From: CAXMRP01 sp965216515
GTDB taxonomy: Bacteria > Pseudomonadota > Alphaproteobacteria > Rhizobiales > Afifellaceae
Direction: 5' to 3'
DNA length: 64,000 nucleotides
Assembly: GCA_965216515.1 (NCBI GenBank)
Contig: OZ244173.1
Location: forward strand, 2,170,001-2,234,000
Each line of letters starts with the position of its first letter. The stretch's first letter is position 1. This document shows, piece after piece, positions 17,528 through 26,655 of this stretch. The notes beneath the pieces are model-generated. The model was not told where the DNA came from. It saw only the letters and a list, made by a program, of their open reading frames with translations, and did no database searches. The translations under genes were made by a program, and so were the position numbers.

Positions 17528-18363
17528 GCATGGCAAAACGCACCACCGCCCTGTCGCGGGGTTTCAACGGCCTGCTCGCCTGGAGCATTGCCTCCGTTCT
17601 GGCGTTCCTGTGGGGCGTGCCCTTTCTCTATTCGGTGTGGACGGCGTTTCATCCGGAAAAATATTCCGTGAAATTCCAGTGGGACGCGCCGCTGACACTG
17701 CAGAACTTCGCGACTGCGTGGCAGGCCGCCCCCTTTGCGCTCTATTTCACCAACACCGTCGTGCTGGTGGTCATGGTGATCATCGCCAATTTTGTGCTCT
17801 GCACGCTCGTAGCATATGCCTTCGTCCGGTACCGGTTCCGATGGGCGGGGCCGCTGTTCGGCCTGATAATGATCCAGTTGCTGATCACGCCTGAAATCCT
17901 GATCGTGAAGAACTATCAGACGCTGGCGCAACTGGGGCTTGTCGACACCATTATCGGGATCGCGCTGCCCTATCTGACCTCGGCGTTCGGCATCTTTCTG
18001 CTGCGCCAGACATTCAAGACCGTTCCCAAGTCTCTGGATGAGGCTGCGTCGATCGAAGGCGCCGGCATGTGGCGCGTCCTGTGGGATGTCTACGTGCCCC
18101 TGGCAAGGCCGGTGTATCTCGCCTACGGATTGGTCTCCGTGAGCTTCCACTGGAACAACTTCCTGTGGCCGCTGATTGTCACCAACTCTCCCGAGGCCCG
18201 GCCGGTTACCGTCGGCCTCAGTGTGTTTGCCACCGCCGACAGCGGCGTGGAATGGGCGCTGGTGAACGCGGCCACGCTGATGACGACCGCCCCCCTGGTT
18301 GTCGCATTTCTGATTTTCCAGCGGCAATTCGTCGCCAATTTCATGCGGGCCGGCATCAAATAG
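17524..18363 (+). CDS. ABC transporter permease, CUT1 type (MalG/UgpE-like)
   Basis: 279 residues, six membrane helices, EAA loop TVPKSLDEAASIEGAGMWRV (about 161-180). It completes the importer with the preceding three genes. No metabolic enzyme follows in the operon; the only adjacent candidate is the divergent IMPase-family gene. Substrate class (sugar, polyol or their phosphoesters) is inferred from the CUT1 family. Confidence 0.92.
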   Translation: MSMAKRTTALSRGFNGLLAWSIASVLAFLWGVPFLYSVWTAFHPEKYSVKFQWDAPLTLQNFATAWQAAPFALYFTNTVVLVVMVIIANFVLCTLVAYAFVRYRFRWAGPLFGLIMIQLLITPEILIVKNYQTLAQLGLVDTIIGIALPYLTSAFGIFLLRQTFKTVPKSLDEAASIEGAGMWRVLWDVYVPLARPVYLAYGLVSVSFHWNNFLWPLIVTNSPEARPVTVGLSVFATADSGVEWALVNAATLMTTAPLVVAFLIFQRQFVANFMRAGIK

Positions 18364-18538
18364 CGATCCGGCGTTGTCGCCGCGACGCCGGCGGACGGAT
18401 GGAAATCCTGAACGAGTGCGTCGCGGGCCGGACAGGGCGCGGCGGCCTCGCCCGATTTGCCGGCCGGCCCTCCGAAGAAAGGCGGCGATATTGTTTGGCA
18501 TCGTCCCGTCTGCCGGTTAATCCATGGATTGAACCCGG

Positions 18539-19564
18539 ATGACGGCGCCCATGGCAGATCGGTATGTGATTTCAATCCGGCGGGCCGGACTCGGCGACCG
18601 ACTGATTTGTCTGGCCGCGGGTTGGCGCTACGCCAGGGACACCGGCCGAACGCTGGTGGCGGACTGGCGACATTGCCGCATCACGCCTGATCCCGGGGAA
18701 AACGGTTTCCAGCGCTGCTTCCGGCCGACGACATTTCTGGCCGGCGTCCCGTTCATTGGCGATGAACAGGTGACGACGATGCACTTCCCCAAGCCCCGGT
18801 ATCCCGAAGGCTGGAACAGGGATTCAGTCCTGAGGCGCGGCCGCCGACCGAGATCGGTTTTGCATTTTCGCCCGAAAGTCGATTTCGAGGCTGAACGCCG
18901 GTTCGCCGTGGATACGATCCGGAGCGGCCGGGACATGCCGGTCCCGACAATTGTCTTTGATCGCTGCGTCAATGACGGCCTTGTCGATCTCACCGATGCC
19001 CGCACCTTCTTCTCCGCGCTCAGGCCGGCAAACCGAATCTGTGAACAGGTGGAGGCTTTTCATCGGACCTTCATTGCGGATCGCCGGATCATCGGGCTGC
19101 ACGTGCGGCATGGCAACGGCGGCGATATCGGCACGCACGCGCCCTTCTGGAATTCGGTTGATGATGCGATTAGCCGCTGCGAGCGGGCCGTCCACCATGT
19201 CCGCCGGGTTGTCGGCGATGACGCGATCGTTTTCCTGACCACCGACAGCAGCGATGTACAAGGCCGGCTCGAGGCCGTGTGGCCGAACCTGCTGGCACGG
19301 GCCAAGACGTTCAGGCCGCCCGGCGCGGGCGAACTTCATCTGGGACCGGATGCCTGGTCCGGACGGGACGATACGCTCGTGGAAATGCTGTTGCTTGCGC
19401 GATGCAACGCGCTCATACGATATCCGCCGGGGAGTTTTTTCTCTTTCTACGCGGCCGCGATGCTGTCGGAAAACCAGCCGGCACTGACCACCACCTACGA
19501 TCTGCAGATACCCTGGGACGGATCGGACCGTTTCGCCCCGGCGGTGGTGTTCGGCAAACCGTGA
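18539..19564 (+). CDS. NodZ-like GT23 fucosyltransferase family protein
   Basis: 341 residues. The GDP-sugar-binding start RRAGLGDRLICLAAGWRYARDTGRTLVADWR-type block (G17-L-G-D, then RTLVADWR at about 37-44) and the core motif IGLHVRHGNGGDIGTHAPFW (HVRHGNG at 188-194) match the NodZ/FUT8 alpha-1,6-fucosyltransferase family; the later SFFSFYAAAML resembles the family C-terminus. In rhizobia NodZ fucosylates Nod factor, but no nod genes or nod box are seen here, so another glycan acceptor is likely. Start ATG 18539 has no clear ribosome binding site; ATG 18551 is an alternative. Confidence 0.85.
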   Translation: MTAPMADRYVISIRRAGLGDRLICLAAGWRYARDTGRTLVADWRHCRITPDPGENGFQRCFRPTTFLAGVPFIGDEQVTTMHFPKPRYPEGWNRDSVLRRGRRPRSVLHFRPKVDFEAERRFAVDTIRSGRDMPVPTIVFDRCVNDGLVDLTDARTFFSALRPANRICEQVEAFHRTFIADRRIIGLHVRHGNGGDIGTHAPFWNSVDDAISRCERAVHHVRRVVGDDAIVFLTTDSSDVQGRLEAVWPNLLARAKTFRPPGAGELHLGPDAWSGRDDTLVEMLLLARCNALIRYPPGSFFSFYAAAMLSENQPALTTTYDLQIPWDGSDRFAPAVVFGKP

Positions 19565-19669
19565 AACATCTGCCGCGTCGACGCAATCGCTGCCGCCGCG
19601 AAACGCTTGTGCGGGATATCCGGCGGATCCCGATCGGCTGTGCAAACGCCGCGGCCCGCCCGCGGCGCT

Positions 19670-20722
19670 CTAGCCGCCGAGTGTCCGGCGCAGGATGTCC
19701 ATCCAGTTTCCCCAGCAAATCCGGTCCACGAGTTCGTCGCCATAACCGGCCTGTCGCATCGCCCCGACCAATGCCGGCAATCCGGCGGCATCGCCGATAT
19801 CCGCCGGGATGCGCGCGCCATCGAAATCGGAGCCCAGTGCCACCCCGTTCTCGCCCAGTTTCTCCAGCAGATAGTCGAGATGCCGGACCAAGGTGGTCAA
19901 CGCTGTCTCCGCATCGTCGTGCCCATCCTCGCGCAGAAATCCGACCGCGAAGTTCAGTCCCGCCACACCGCCGCTTTCGGCGATTGCGTCGAGTTGCCAG
20001 TCGACAAGATTGCGCGCCGCCGGCGACAGCGCGTGAACATTGGAATGGGTCGCCACCAGGGGTTTGTCTGTGATCGCCGCAATATCCCGAAACCCGGCGG
20101 CGTTCATGTGCGACAGGTCGACCAGAATGCCCATTTCGTTGCAGGCCCGGACCAGCGCCTTTCCCGCATCTGTCAGGCCCGGCCCCATTTCCGGTTCGGC
20201 GGGAAAGCAGAACGGCACCCCGTAGCCGAAAATGTTGGGCCGCGACCAGACCGGGCCCAGAGAGCGCAGGCCGGCCGCATAATAGACTTCCAGTTCGCCC
20301 AGATCGGCGCCGATCGGCTCCGCCCCCTCCATATGGAATACGACCGCCATGGCGCCTTGCGCCTCCGCCGCCTCGACTTCCGCGGCACTCCGGCACACAC
20401 GCACGGCATCCGGCCGCCGCCGCGCCATCTTGAGAAGGATTGCCGAAATCTCCTGCGCCACCCGCCGTGCCTGGCTTGTGTCCACCGGGCCGAGATAGGG
20501 AATGTTTCTCGGCGCCGTGTCGCCATCGCGCTCAAATGCCGCCACCACATCGGCGCTCGGCACAAAAACCGCAAAAAAACCGCCGCGCAGGCCGCCTTCA
20601 TTCGACCGCGGCAGGTCGATGTGCCCCTCCCCGTCACCGTCCAAAAACCGGTCACCCTCAAAATCGCCGGCCCGCCACAGCCGCAATAGCGTGTCGTTGT
20701 GACCGTCAAATATGCGCTGCAC
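19670..20722 (-). CDS. Membrane dipeptidase, peptidase M19 family
   Basis: 350-residue zinc dipeptidase. Metal ligands are visible: HND in IFDGHNDTLLRLW (about 3-15), the bridging glutamate in VFHMEGAEPIG (about 128), and histidines in ILVDLSHMNAAGF and LVATHSNVHALS; GVALGSDFDGA is the conserved C-terminal block. No signal peptide or membrane segment, so cytoplasmic despite the family name. It diverges from a dipeptide-type ABC importer (144-bp gap), which suggests import followed by hydrolysis of dipeptides or D-amino-acid peptides. Confidence 0.92.
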   Translation of the reverse strand: MQRIFDGHNDTLLRLWRAGDFEGDRFLDGDGEGHIDLPRSNEGGLRGGFFAVFVPSADVVAAFERDGDTAPRNIPYLGPVDTSQARRVAQEISAILLKMARRRPDAVRVCRSAAEVEAAEAQGAMAVVFHMEGAEPIGADLGELEVYYAAGLRSLGPVWSRPNIFGYGVPFCFPAEPEMGPGLTDAGKALVRACNEMGILVDLSHMNAAGFRDIAAITDKPLVATHSNVHALSPAARNLVDWQLDAIAESGGVAGLNFAVGFLREDGHDDAETALTTLVRHLDYLLEKLGENGVALGSDFDGARIPADIGDAAGLPALVGAMRQAGYGDELVDRICWGNWMDILRRTLGG

Positions 20723-20866
20723 GATCGATAGTCTCCATTATTCAATTGGGAAGGCGCGGCGGTTCTGCCTTGACATCACGCCACGGGAAGGATCGAATTT
20801 AGATCAGGATTTGGCGGCGGACACAATCGTCGTACCGGCACAATTCCAAATGGGAGGACTAGACTT

Positions 20867-22462
20867 ATGAATGAACCTTTAAAAACAATTGCGGCCAGCG
20901 CCGTTGCGCTGGCATTGGCATTGCCGATTCATCAGGCGTTGGCCGAGACACCGGCCGATACTTTGGTTGTCGCCGACAAGATCGATGACATCGTGTCGCT
21001 TGATCCGGCCGAGTCGTTCGAGTTTTCCGGCAACGACATGCTGAACAACATTTATGACACGCTGGTGGAGCTTGACCCGGCCAATCTGGGACCGCTGGTG
21101 CCCGGCCTGGCGGAAAGCTGGTCTCTCGCCGACGACAATATCACCTACACTTTCAAGATCCGCCAGGGCGTGAAATTTCATTCGGGCAATCCGTTGACCG
21201 CCGCCGATGCGGCCTATTCCCTGCAGCGGGCCGTCATTCTCGACAAGACGCCGTCGTTTATCCTCGACCAGTTCGGATTCAACGCCGACAACGTCAAGGA
21301 CAAGATCAAGGCGACCGGCGAGTACGAGCTGACCATTGTCACCGACAAGCCCTACGCTCCGTCGTTCTTCTACAACTGCCTGGTCTCCAACGTCTCCGCC
21401 ATCGTCGACATGAAAACGGTCATGGAGCACGAAGTCGACGGCGACATGGGTTACGAGTGGATGAAAACCAATACGGCCGGAACGGGCGCCTACACTCTGC
21501 GCTCCTACAAGCCTTCCGATTCCTACATTCTGGAAGCCAATCCGGACTTCTGGCGCGGTGCGCCGCCGCTCAAGCGGGTCTTCCTTCGCCACGTGGCCGA
21601 GCCGGCGACCCAGCGGCTGCTCCTGGAAAAGGGTGACATCGACATCGCCCGCAAGCTGACACCTGTCGACATCGAGGGCGTGTCCTCCAATTCCGACATC
21701 AAGGTCATCGACGAGGTCAAGGGCCGTATTATGTATGTGTCGTTGAACCAGAAGGTCGAACCGTTCAACAATCCGAAGGTGGCCGAGGCGATCAAATATC
21801 TGATCGACTATGACGGCATGTCCTCGACCTTCCTGAAAGGCCAGTACCGCGTCCATCAGAGTTTCCTGCCGGCCGGTTTTCTCGGTGCGATCACCGACAA
21901 GCCCTACAAGCTCGATGTGGACAAGGCCAAGGCATTGCTGGCCGAAGCCGGTGCCGGACCATTCTCCTTCCAGATCTATGTCCGCAACGATCAGGAACGG
22001 CTCGATATGGCACAGTCTTTCCAGAGCACCCTGGCCCAGGCCGGCATCACGGCGGAACTTCGTGTCGGCACCGGCAAGGAGATCCTCGGCGAATACCGGG
22101 CCCGCAAGCATGATGTCTATCTCGGCGCCTGGGGACCGGACTATCCCGATCCGCACACCAATGCCGACACCTTTGCCCGCAACCCGGACAATTCCGACGA
22201 AGGCAAGCACACCGGCATCCTCGCCTGGCGGAACGCCTGGCCGGCGACCGAGGTCAACGACCTGACCAATGCCGCCGTCGTGGAGCGTGATTCCGAAAAG
22301 CGCGCGGCCATGTACGAGGACATCCAGAAGCTGCACCAGCAGGTGTCTCCGTTCGCGCCGATGTTCCAGCAGATCCAGCAGGTGGCGATGCGCAAGAACA
22401 TCGAAGGATTCACACAGGGTGGTTCGATCCACTCGGTCTTCTACTGGGCGACGACCAAGTAA
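20867..22462 (+). CDS. ABC transporter substrate-binding protein, family 5 (DppA-like)
   Basis: 531 residues with a signal peptide ending QALAET near residue 27. Family-5 features: LVVADKIDDIVSLDPAESFEF, YDTLVELDP, PGLAESW and FKIRQGVKFHSGNPLTAADAAYS (about 96-118). The binding pocket ligand cannot be read from sequence. Preceded by GGGAGG 10 nt before ATG. TTGACA at 20770-20775 may be the -35 of its promoter, although no good -10 follows. First gene of a complete importer. Confidence 0.92.
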   Translation: MNEPLKTIAASAVALALALPIHQALAETPADTLVVADKIDDIVSLDPAESFEFSGNDMLNNIYDTLVELDPANLGPLVPGLAESWSLADDNITYTFKIRQGVKFHSGNPLTAADAAYSLQRAVILDKTPSFILDQFGFNADNVKDKIKATGEYELTIVTDKPYAPSFFYNCLVSNVSAIVDMKTVMEHEVDGDMGYEWMKTNTAGTGAYTLRSYKPSDSYILEANPDFWRGAPPLKRVFLRHVAEPATQRLLLEKGDIDIARKLTPVDIEGVSSNSDIKVIDEVKGRIMYVSLNQKVEPFNNPKVAEAIKYLIDYDGMSSTFLKGQYRVHQSFLPAGFLGAITDKPYKLDVDKAKALLAEAGAGPFSFQIYVRNDQERLDMAQSFQSTLAQAGITAELRVGTGKEILGEYRARKHDVYLGAWGPDYPDPHTNADTFARNPDNSDEGKHTGILAWRNAWPATEVNDLTNAAVVERDSEKRAAMYEDIQKLHQQVSPFAPMFQQIQQVAMRKNIEGFTQGGSIHSVFYWATTK

Positions 22463-22480
22463 TATCGGCCTGTGAAATCT

Positions 22481-22502
22481 GCCCCCGGCATATGCCGGGG
22501 GC
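22481..22502 (+). other. Perfect 22-bp palindrome between binding protein and permease
   Basis: Arms GCCCCCGGCAT and ATGCCGGGGGC pair completely. It lies 18 bp after the binding-protein stop codon, has no T-run, and parallels the hairpin at the same place in the other importer operon. Likely an mRNA-processing or attenuation element setting the ratio of binding protein to permease. Confidence 0.7.
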
Positions 22503-22525
22503 AATCATTCCGAGCCCGCTGCCCC

Positions 22526-23596
22526 TTGGCCCTCACCGACACCGATCGCAGTGAATCCCGCCTGGACGGCGCATGGTGGTTTCTCCGCCGCGCCGCGACC
22601 TTGGTCGTCACACTGGCGGCGACCTTTGTCGGACTGCTCGCCGTTACCTTCATCATCGGCCGCGTCATTCCCATCGATCCGGTTCTGGCCATCCTCGGCG
22701 AGCGCGCCACCGGCGAACAGTATGAAGCCGCCAAGGAGGCGCTCGGTCTCAACGACCCGATTATTGTCCAGTTCCTGATCTATGTGCGCGATGCGCTGAC
22801 CGGCGATTTCGGCAAGTCTCTGCTGACGGCCAAGCCGGTGCTGGAAGATGTCAAGCGCGTCTTCCCTGCCACGCTGGAACTGGCCACCATCGCCACCATC
22901 CTGGGCGTGCTGCTCGGCGTGCCGGCCGGCGTGCTGGCCGCCACCAAGCCCGACACATGGATCGATCAGCTCGTCCGGCTGATCGGGCTCATGGGTTATT
23001 CGATGCCGGTCTTTTGGCTCGGCCTGATGGGTCTGCTGGTTTTTTATGGCCAACTGGGGTGGGTCGGTGGCCCGGGACGCCTCGACACGTCGTTTGAGTT
23101 CGTGTTCGAGCTCGATGTGCAGCCGGTCACCGGCGCAATTCTGATCGACACGGCGCTGGCCGGCGCCTGGGACGTCTTTGCCAATGCCCTCACCCACATC
23201 ATTTTGCCGGCCGCGGTGCTCGGCTACTATTCCATGGCCTATATCAGCCGCATGACCCGCTCCTTCATGCTGGAGCAACTCAGCCAGGAATACATCACCA
23301 CGGCGCGGGTGAAAGGCATGCCGGAATGGCGTGTTGTCTGGGTTCATGCGCTGCGCAATGTGCTGGTGCCCCTGATCACGGTGATTGCGCTTTCCTACGC
23401 CAACCTGCTGGAGGGTTCCGTTCTCACCGAGACCGTTTTCGCCTGGCCGGGCCTCGGTCTTTACATCACCAACGCCCTGTTTTCCGGTGATCTCGCCGCC
23501 GTCATGGGCGGTACAATCGTTGTCGGCACCGTGTTCATCCTGCTCAACCTGTTGTCCGACGTCCTCTATCGCTTCGTCGATCCGAGGGCGCGATGA
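22526..23596 (+). CDS. ABC transporter permease (DppB-like)
   Basis: About 356 residues with six membrane helices; first helix from about residue 20, EAA-type loop near YITTARVKGMPEWRVVWVHALRN (about 270), C-terminal TVFAWPGLGLYITNALFSGD. The start is uncertain: the frame is open from GTG 22472, but that would put the palindrome at 22481-22502 inside the coding region, so TTG 22526 is preferred. Neither has a clear ribosome binding site. Overlaps the next permease by 4 bp. Confidence 0.88.
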   Translation: MALTDTDRSESRLDGAWWFLRRAATLVVTLAATFVGLLAVTFIIGRVIPIDPVLAILGERATGEQYEAAKEALGLNDPIIVQFLIYVRDALTGDFGKSLLTAKPVLEDVKRVFPATLELATIATILGVLLGVPAGVLAATKPDTWIDQLVRLIGLMGYSMPVFWLGLMGLLVFYGQLGWVGGPGRLDTSFEFVFELDVQPVTGAILIDTALAGAWDVFANALTHIILPAAVLGYYSMAYISRMTRSFMLEQLSQEYITTARVKGMPEWRVVWVHALRNVLVPLITVIALSYANLLEGSVLTETVFAWPGLGLYITNALFSGDLAAVMGGTIVVGTVFILLNLLSDVLYRFVDPRAR

Positions 23597-24504
23597 TCAC
23601 CGCCGCCGCCCGCCAGTGGCTGCTGGATCCGAATCCCACCTCGCCGCGCCAGGCGAGGTTCGGCCAGTTGTATCGGGGCTGGCTGAAGCTGGTTCGCAAT
23701 CCGCTGGCGCTGTTCGGCCTCGCTATCGTCACCCTGCTCGTGGTGATGGCCATCCTGGCGCCCTTGTTCGCCACCCACGATCCGGTCGCCCAGGCGCTGT
23801 CCGACAGATTGCAGCCGCCCCTCTCCCCGGGCCATGTGTTGGGCACCGACGAGTTCGGCCGCGACATCTGGAGCCGCCTGGTCTACGGTGCCCGTGTCAC
23901 CCTCTACATCGTGCTCCTCGTCACCATCACGGCACCTGTTTTCGGCCTATTGATCGGCACGATGGCCGGCTATTTCGGTGGCTGGGTCGATACCGTCCTG
24001 ATGCGGCTTACCGACATATTCCTGGCATTTCCGCGGCTGATCCTGGCGCTCGCTTTCGTCGCCGCGCTTGGACCCGGCGTCGAAAACGCGGTGCTCGCCA
24101 TCGCGCTCACCGCGTGGCCACCATATGCCCGCGTTGCGCGCGCCGAAACGCTGACGGTCCGCACCTCCGACTATATTGCCGCCATTCGCCTCCAGGGGGC
24201 GGGGTCGGCCCGCATACTGTTTTCCCACATTGCGCCCATGTGCCTGCCTTCGGTGATCATACGGGTGACGCTCGACATGGCCGGGATCATACTCACCGCG
24301 GCCGGCCTGGGGTTTCTCGGCCTCGGCGCCCAGCCGCCGTTGCCCGAATGGGGCCTGATGATTTCGTCGGGCCGCAAATTCCTGTTTGAGCAATGGTGGG
24401 TTGCGACGATGCCGGGCCTGGCGATCTTCATCGTTTCCCTCGGCTTCAACCTCCTGGGCGATGGCTTGCGCGATGTGCTCGATCCGCGCAGCGGCTCACA
24501 ATGA
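23593..24504 (+). CDS. ABC transporter permease (DppC-like)
   Basis: 303 residues with the N-terminal OppC/DppC motif NPLALFGLAIVTLLVVMAILAPLF (about 37-60), then LGTDEFGRDIWSRLVYGARVTL (about 83-104) and the EAA loop SDYIAAIRLQGAGSARILFSH (about 192-212). Translationally coupled to the preceding permease by an ATGA overlap. Confidence 0.92.
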   Translation: MITAAARQWLLDPNPTSPRQARFGQLYRGWLKLVRNPLALFGLAIVTLLVVMAILAPLFATHDPVAQALSDRLQPPLSPGHVLGTDEFGRDIWSRLVYGARVTLYIVLLVTITAPVFGLLIGTMAGYFGGWVDTVLMRLTDIFLAFPRLILALAFVAALGPGVENAVLAIALTAWPPYARVARAETLTVRTSDYIAAIRLQGAGSARILFSHIAPMCLPSVIIRVTLDMAGIILTAAGLGFLGLGAQPPLPEWGLMISSGRKFLFEQWWVATMPGLAIFIVSLGFNLLGDGLRDVLDPRSGSQ

Positions 24505-24517
24505 CAGCCGGCGCGCC

Positions 24518-25348
24518 ATGAGCTTGCTTGATATTGAAGATCTCCATGTCGTCTTCGACACCGAAGCCGGCCCGGTGGATGCCGTACGCGGCGTATCTTT
24601 CACCCTTGACCGCGAGCGCCTTGGCATTGTCGGCGAATCCGGTTCCGGCAAGACCATGACCGGCCGTTCCATCCTGCAGCTCATCCGGCCGCCCGGCCGT
24701 GTCACGGCAAAACGCATGGCCTTCGATGGTATCGACCTGCTGACCGCGTCGGAGAAGGCGTTGCGCGCCATTCGCGGCAAACGCATCGCCATGGTCATGC
24801 AGGATCCCAAATTCTCGCTCAATCCGGTCATGCGGGTCGGCCACCAGCTCACCGAGGGTCTCCGCCGTCACGACGGCATGGGGGCGCGGGCGGCCCGTGA
24901 GAAGGCGCTGGAAACGCTTGCTGCCGTCCAGATCCGCGATCCGGAACGCGTGCTCGATGCCTATCCTCACGAATTGTCCGGCGGCATGGGTCAGCGGGTG
25001 ATGATCGCCATGATGCTGATCCCCGACCCGGATCTGCTGATCGCCGACGAGCCGACGTCAGCCCTCGACGTCACGGTCCAGAAGGAGATCCTGGCCATAC
25101 TCGACAAGCTTGTGCGGGAACGCGGTATGGGACTGATCTTTATCTCCCACGACCTGCAACTCGTATCGCGCTTCTGCGACCGGGTCCTGGTCATGTACCA
25201 GGGCCGCGTCGTGGAAGAGATTGCCGCAGCCGATCTCGCCAATGCCGAACATCCCTACACGCGCGGCTTGCTGGATTGCCTGCCGAAGATCGGCGCCGAG
25301 CGGGCACCGCTCAAAACCCTGGACCGCGACGCGGGCTGGACGGAATAA
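24518..25348 (+). CDS. ABC transporter ATP-binding protein (DppD-like)
   Basis: 276 residues from ATG 24518; upstream frame belongs to the permease region. Walker A GESGSGKTM at about 37, signature ELSGGMGQRVMIAMML at about 152, Walker B LLIADEPTSALD at about 172, H-loop FISHDLQLVSRF. The C-terminal HPYTRGLLDCLP segment is the oligopeptide-ABC signature. Pairs with the DppF-like ATPase downstream. Confidence 0.92.
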   Translation: MSLLDIEDLHVVFDTEAGPVDAVRGVSFTLDRERLGIVGESGSGKTMTGRSILQLIRPPGRVTAKRMAFDGIDLLTASEKALRAIRGKRIAMVMQDPKFSLNPVMRVGHQLTEGLRRHDGMGARAAREKALETLAAVQIRDPERVLDAYPHELSGGMGQRVMIAMMLIPDPDLLIADEPTSALDVTVQKEILAILDKLVRERGMGLIFISHDLQLVSRFCDRVLVMYQGRVVEEIAAADLANAEHPYTRGLLDCLPKIGAERAPLKTLDRDAGWTE

Positions 25349-25368
25349 AGCACCGGGACCGGGAGACC

Positions 25369-26109
25369 ATGGCACTGATCGAGATCGAAAATCTGTCGGT
25401 GACTTTTCGCCAGGGCGGGCATCGGGTGAATGCCGTTCGCAGCGTGTCCCTGTCGATCGCGGAACGCGAATCCTTCGGCATTGTCGGCGAATCCGGATCG
25501 GGAAAGTCGACGATCCTGCGGGCGATCTGCGGCATGGCGCCGACAACCGAAGGCACGATCCGCATCGCTGGCGAACCCATTCCCGAACCGCGCGATCTTG
25601 CCTTTGTGCGCCGGGTGCAGATGGTCTTTCAGGATCCCTTCGCATCCCTGCATCCCAAGCGAACCGTCGACGCGACCCTGTCGGAACCCTTGCACATTCA
25701 CCGCATAGGCGATCGCGAGGAGCGGGTTCTGGGTGCCCTCGCCGATGTCGGCCTGGGCGCGAACTTCCGGTTTCGCTACCCGCACCAGCTCTCCGGCGGC
25801 CAGCGCCAGCGGGTCGCGGTTGCCCGCGCTCTGATGCTCGATCCGCAGATCCTGCTACTCGACGAGCCGACCTCCGCGCTCGACGCATCGGTACAGGCGG
25901 AAGTCCTCAACCTCCTTTCGCGCCTGCGCGCCGAGCATGGTCTGACCTACCTGATGGTCAGTCACGATCTCGCCGTCATCGATCATATGTGCGACCGGCT
26001 GGCGGTAATGAAGGATGGCGAGGTGGTGGAGGAACTCGACCGGGCGGCCCTGTCCGCCGATACCGCCCGCGAGCCCTATACCCGGGCCCTGTTCGCGGCA
26101 AGCGGTTGA
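25369..26109 (+). CDS. ABC transporter ATP-binding protein (DppF-like)
   Basis: 246 residues from ATG 25369 (GGGAG just upstream). Walker A GESGSGKST, signature QLSGGQRQRVAVARAL, Walker B ILLLDEPTSALDASVQ, H-loop VSHDLAVIDHMCD, then REPYTRALFAA near the end. Shorter than many DppF proteins, which carry a longer C-terminal cysteine/oligopeptide extension. Last gene of the five-gene importer. Confidence 0.92.
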   Translation: MALIEIENLSVTFRQGGHRVNAVRSVSLSIAERESFGIVGESGSGKSTILRAICGMAPTTEGTIRIAGEPIPEPRDLAFVRRVQMVFQDPFASLHPKRTVDATLSEPLHIHRIGDREERVLGALADVGLGANFRFRYPHQLSGGQRQRVAVARALMLDPQILLLDEPTSALDASVQAEVLNLLSRLRAEHGLTYLMVSHDLAVIDHMCDRLAVMKDGEVVEELDRAALSADTAREPYTRALFAASG

Positions 26110-26169
26110 ATACCGGAAATCCCGGCGCGTTGCCGCCTTGCGTTGTGTGACGCGGTCTCCGGCCGGCGG

Positions 26170-26637
26170 TTACAGCGCCAACTTGTAGCCTTCGTGGCTG
26201 GCCTGAAATCCCAGCGATTCGTAAAACCTGTGCGCGTCCGGCCTCGCCTTGTCGGTGGTCAGTTGCACAAGCCTGCAATCGCGCTCCCGGCACCGGTCGA
26301 TCGCCCAGTCAAACAGCCTTCGCCCCAGTCCCGATCCCCGCTTGTCGGCGGCAATCCGTACGGCCTCGATCTGCCCGCGCCATGAACCGGACCGCGACAG
26401 ACCGGGTATGAACGTGATCTGCAATGTCCCGACCACCCGGTCCGCCTCAACCGCAACCGCAAGGAACTGGTTGGGATCGCCATCGATAGCCGCGAACGCA
26501 TCGAGATAGCCCTGTGCCAGCGGCAGACGGGCATCTTCCCGTCCCTTGCCCAGATCATCATCGGCCAGCAGCGCGACGATTTCCGGCAGGTCCTCCGCGC
26601 CGGCTTTCCGAATATCTGGTATTGTTGTCCGTTCCAT
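26170..26637 (-). CDS. GNAT-family N-acetyltransferase
   Basis: 155 residues with the acetyl-CoA-binding motif A IEAVRIAADKRGSGLGRRLFDWAI (about 90-113; RGSGLG pyrophosphate loop) and the motif B region LTTDKARPDAHRFYESLGF. Acceptor unknown. Lies 18 bp downstream of znuA on the same strand and may be co-transcribed with it. Confidence 0.88.
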   Translation of the reverse strand: MERTTIPDIRKAGAEDLPEIVALLADDDLGKGREDARLPLAQGYLDAFAAIDGDPNQFLAVAVEADRVVGTLQITFIPGLSRSGSWRGQIEAVRIAADKRGSGLGRRLFDWAIDRCRERDCRLVQLTTDKARPDAHRFYESLGFQASHEGYKLAL

Positions 26638-26655
26638 GATCCCCGGCCCCGCTGT

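Noticed and set aside
18539..19564. Symbiosis-island membership because of the NodZ-like gene
   Set aside because: No nod, nif or fix genes, nod boxes or transposases are present in the window.
20770..20804. Promoter of the dipeptide importer from TTGACA at 20770
   Set aside because: The -35 is good, but no -10-like hexamer occurs at 16-18 bp; TTTAGAT is 22 bp away.
22472..22525. GTG start that would lengthen the DppB-like permease by 18 residues
   Set aside because: It would put a perfect 22-bp palindrome into the coding region and adds a segment unlike a permease N-terminus; not fully excluded.
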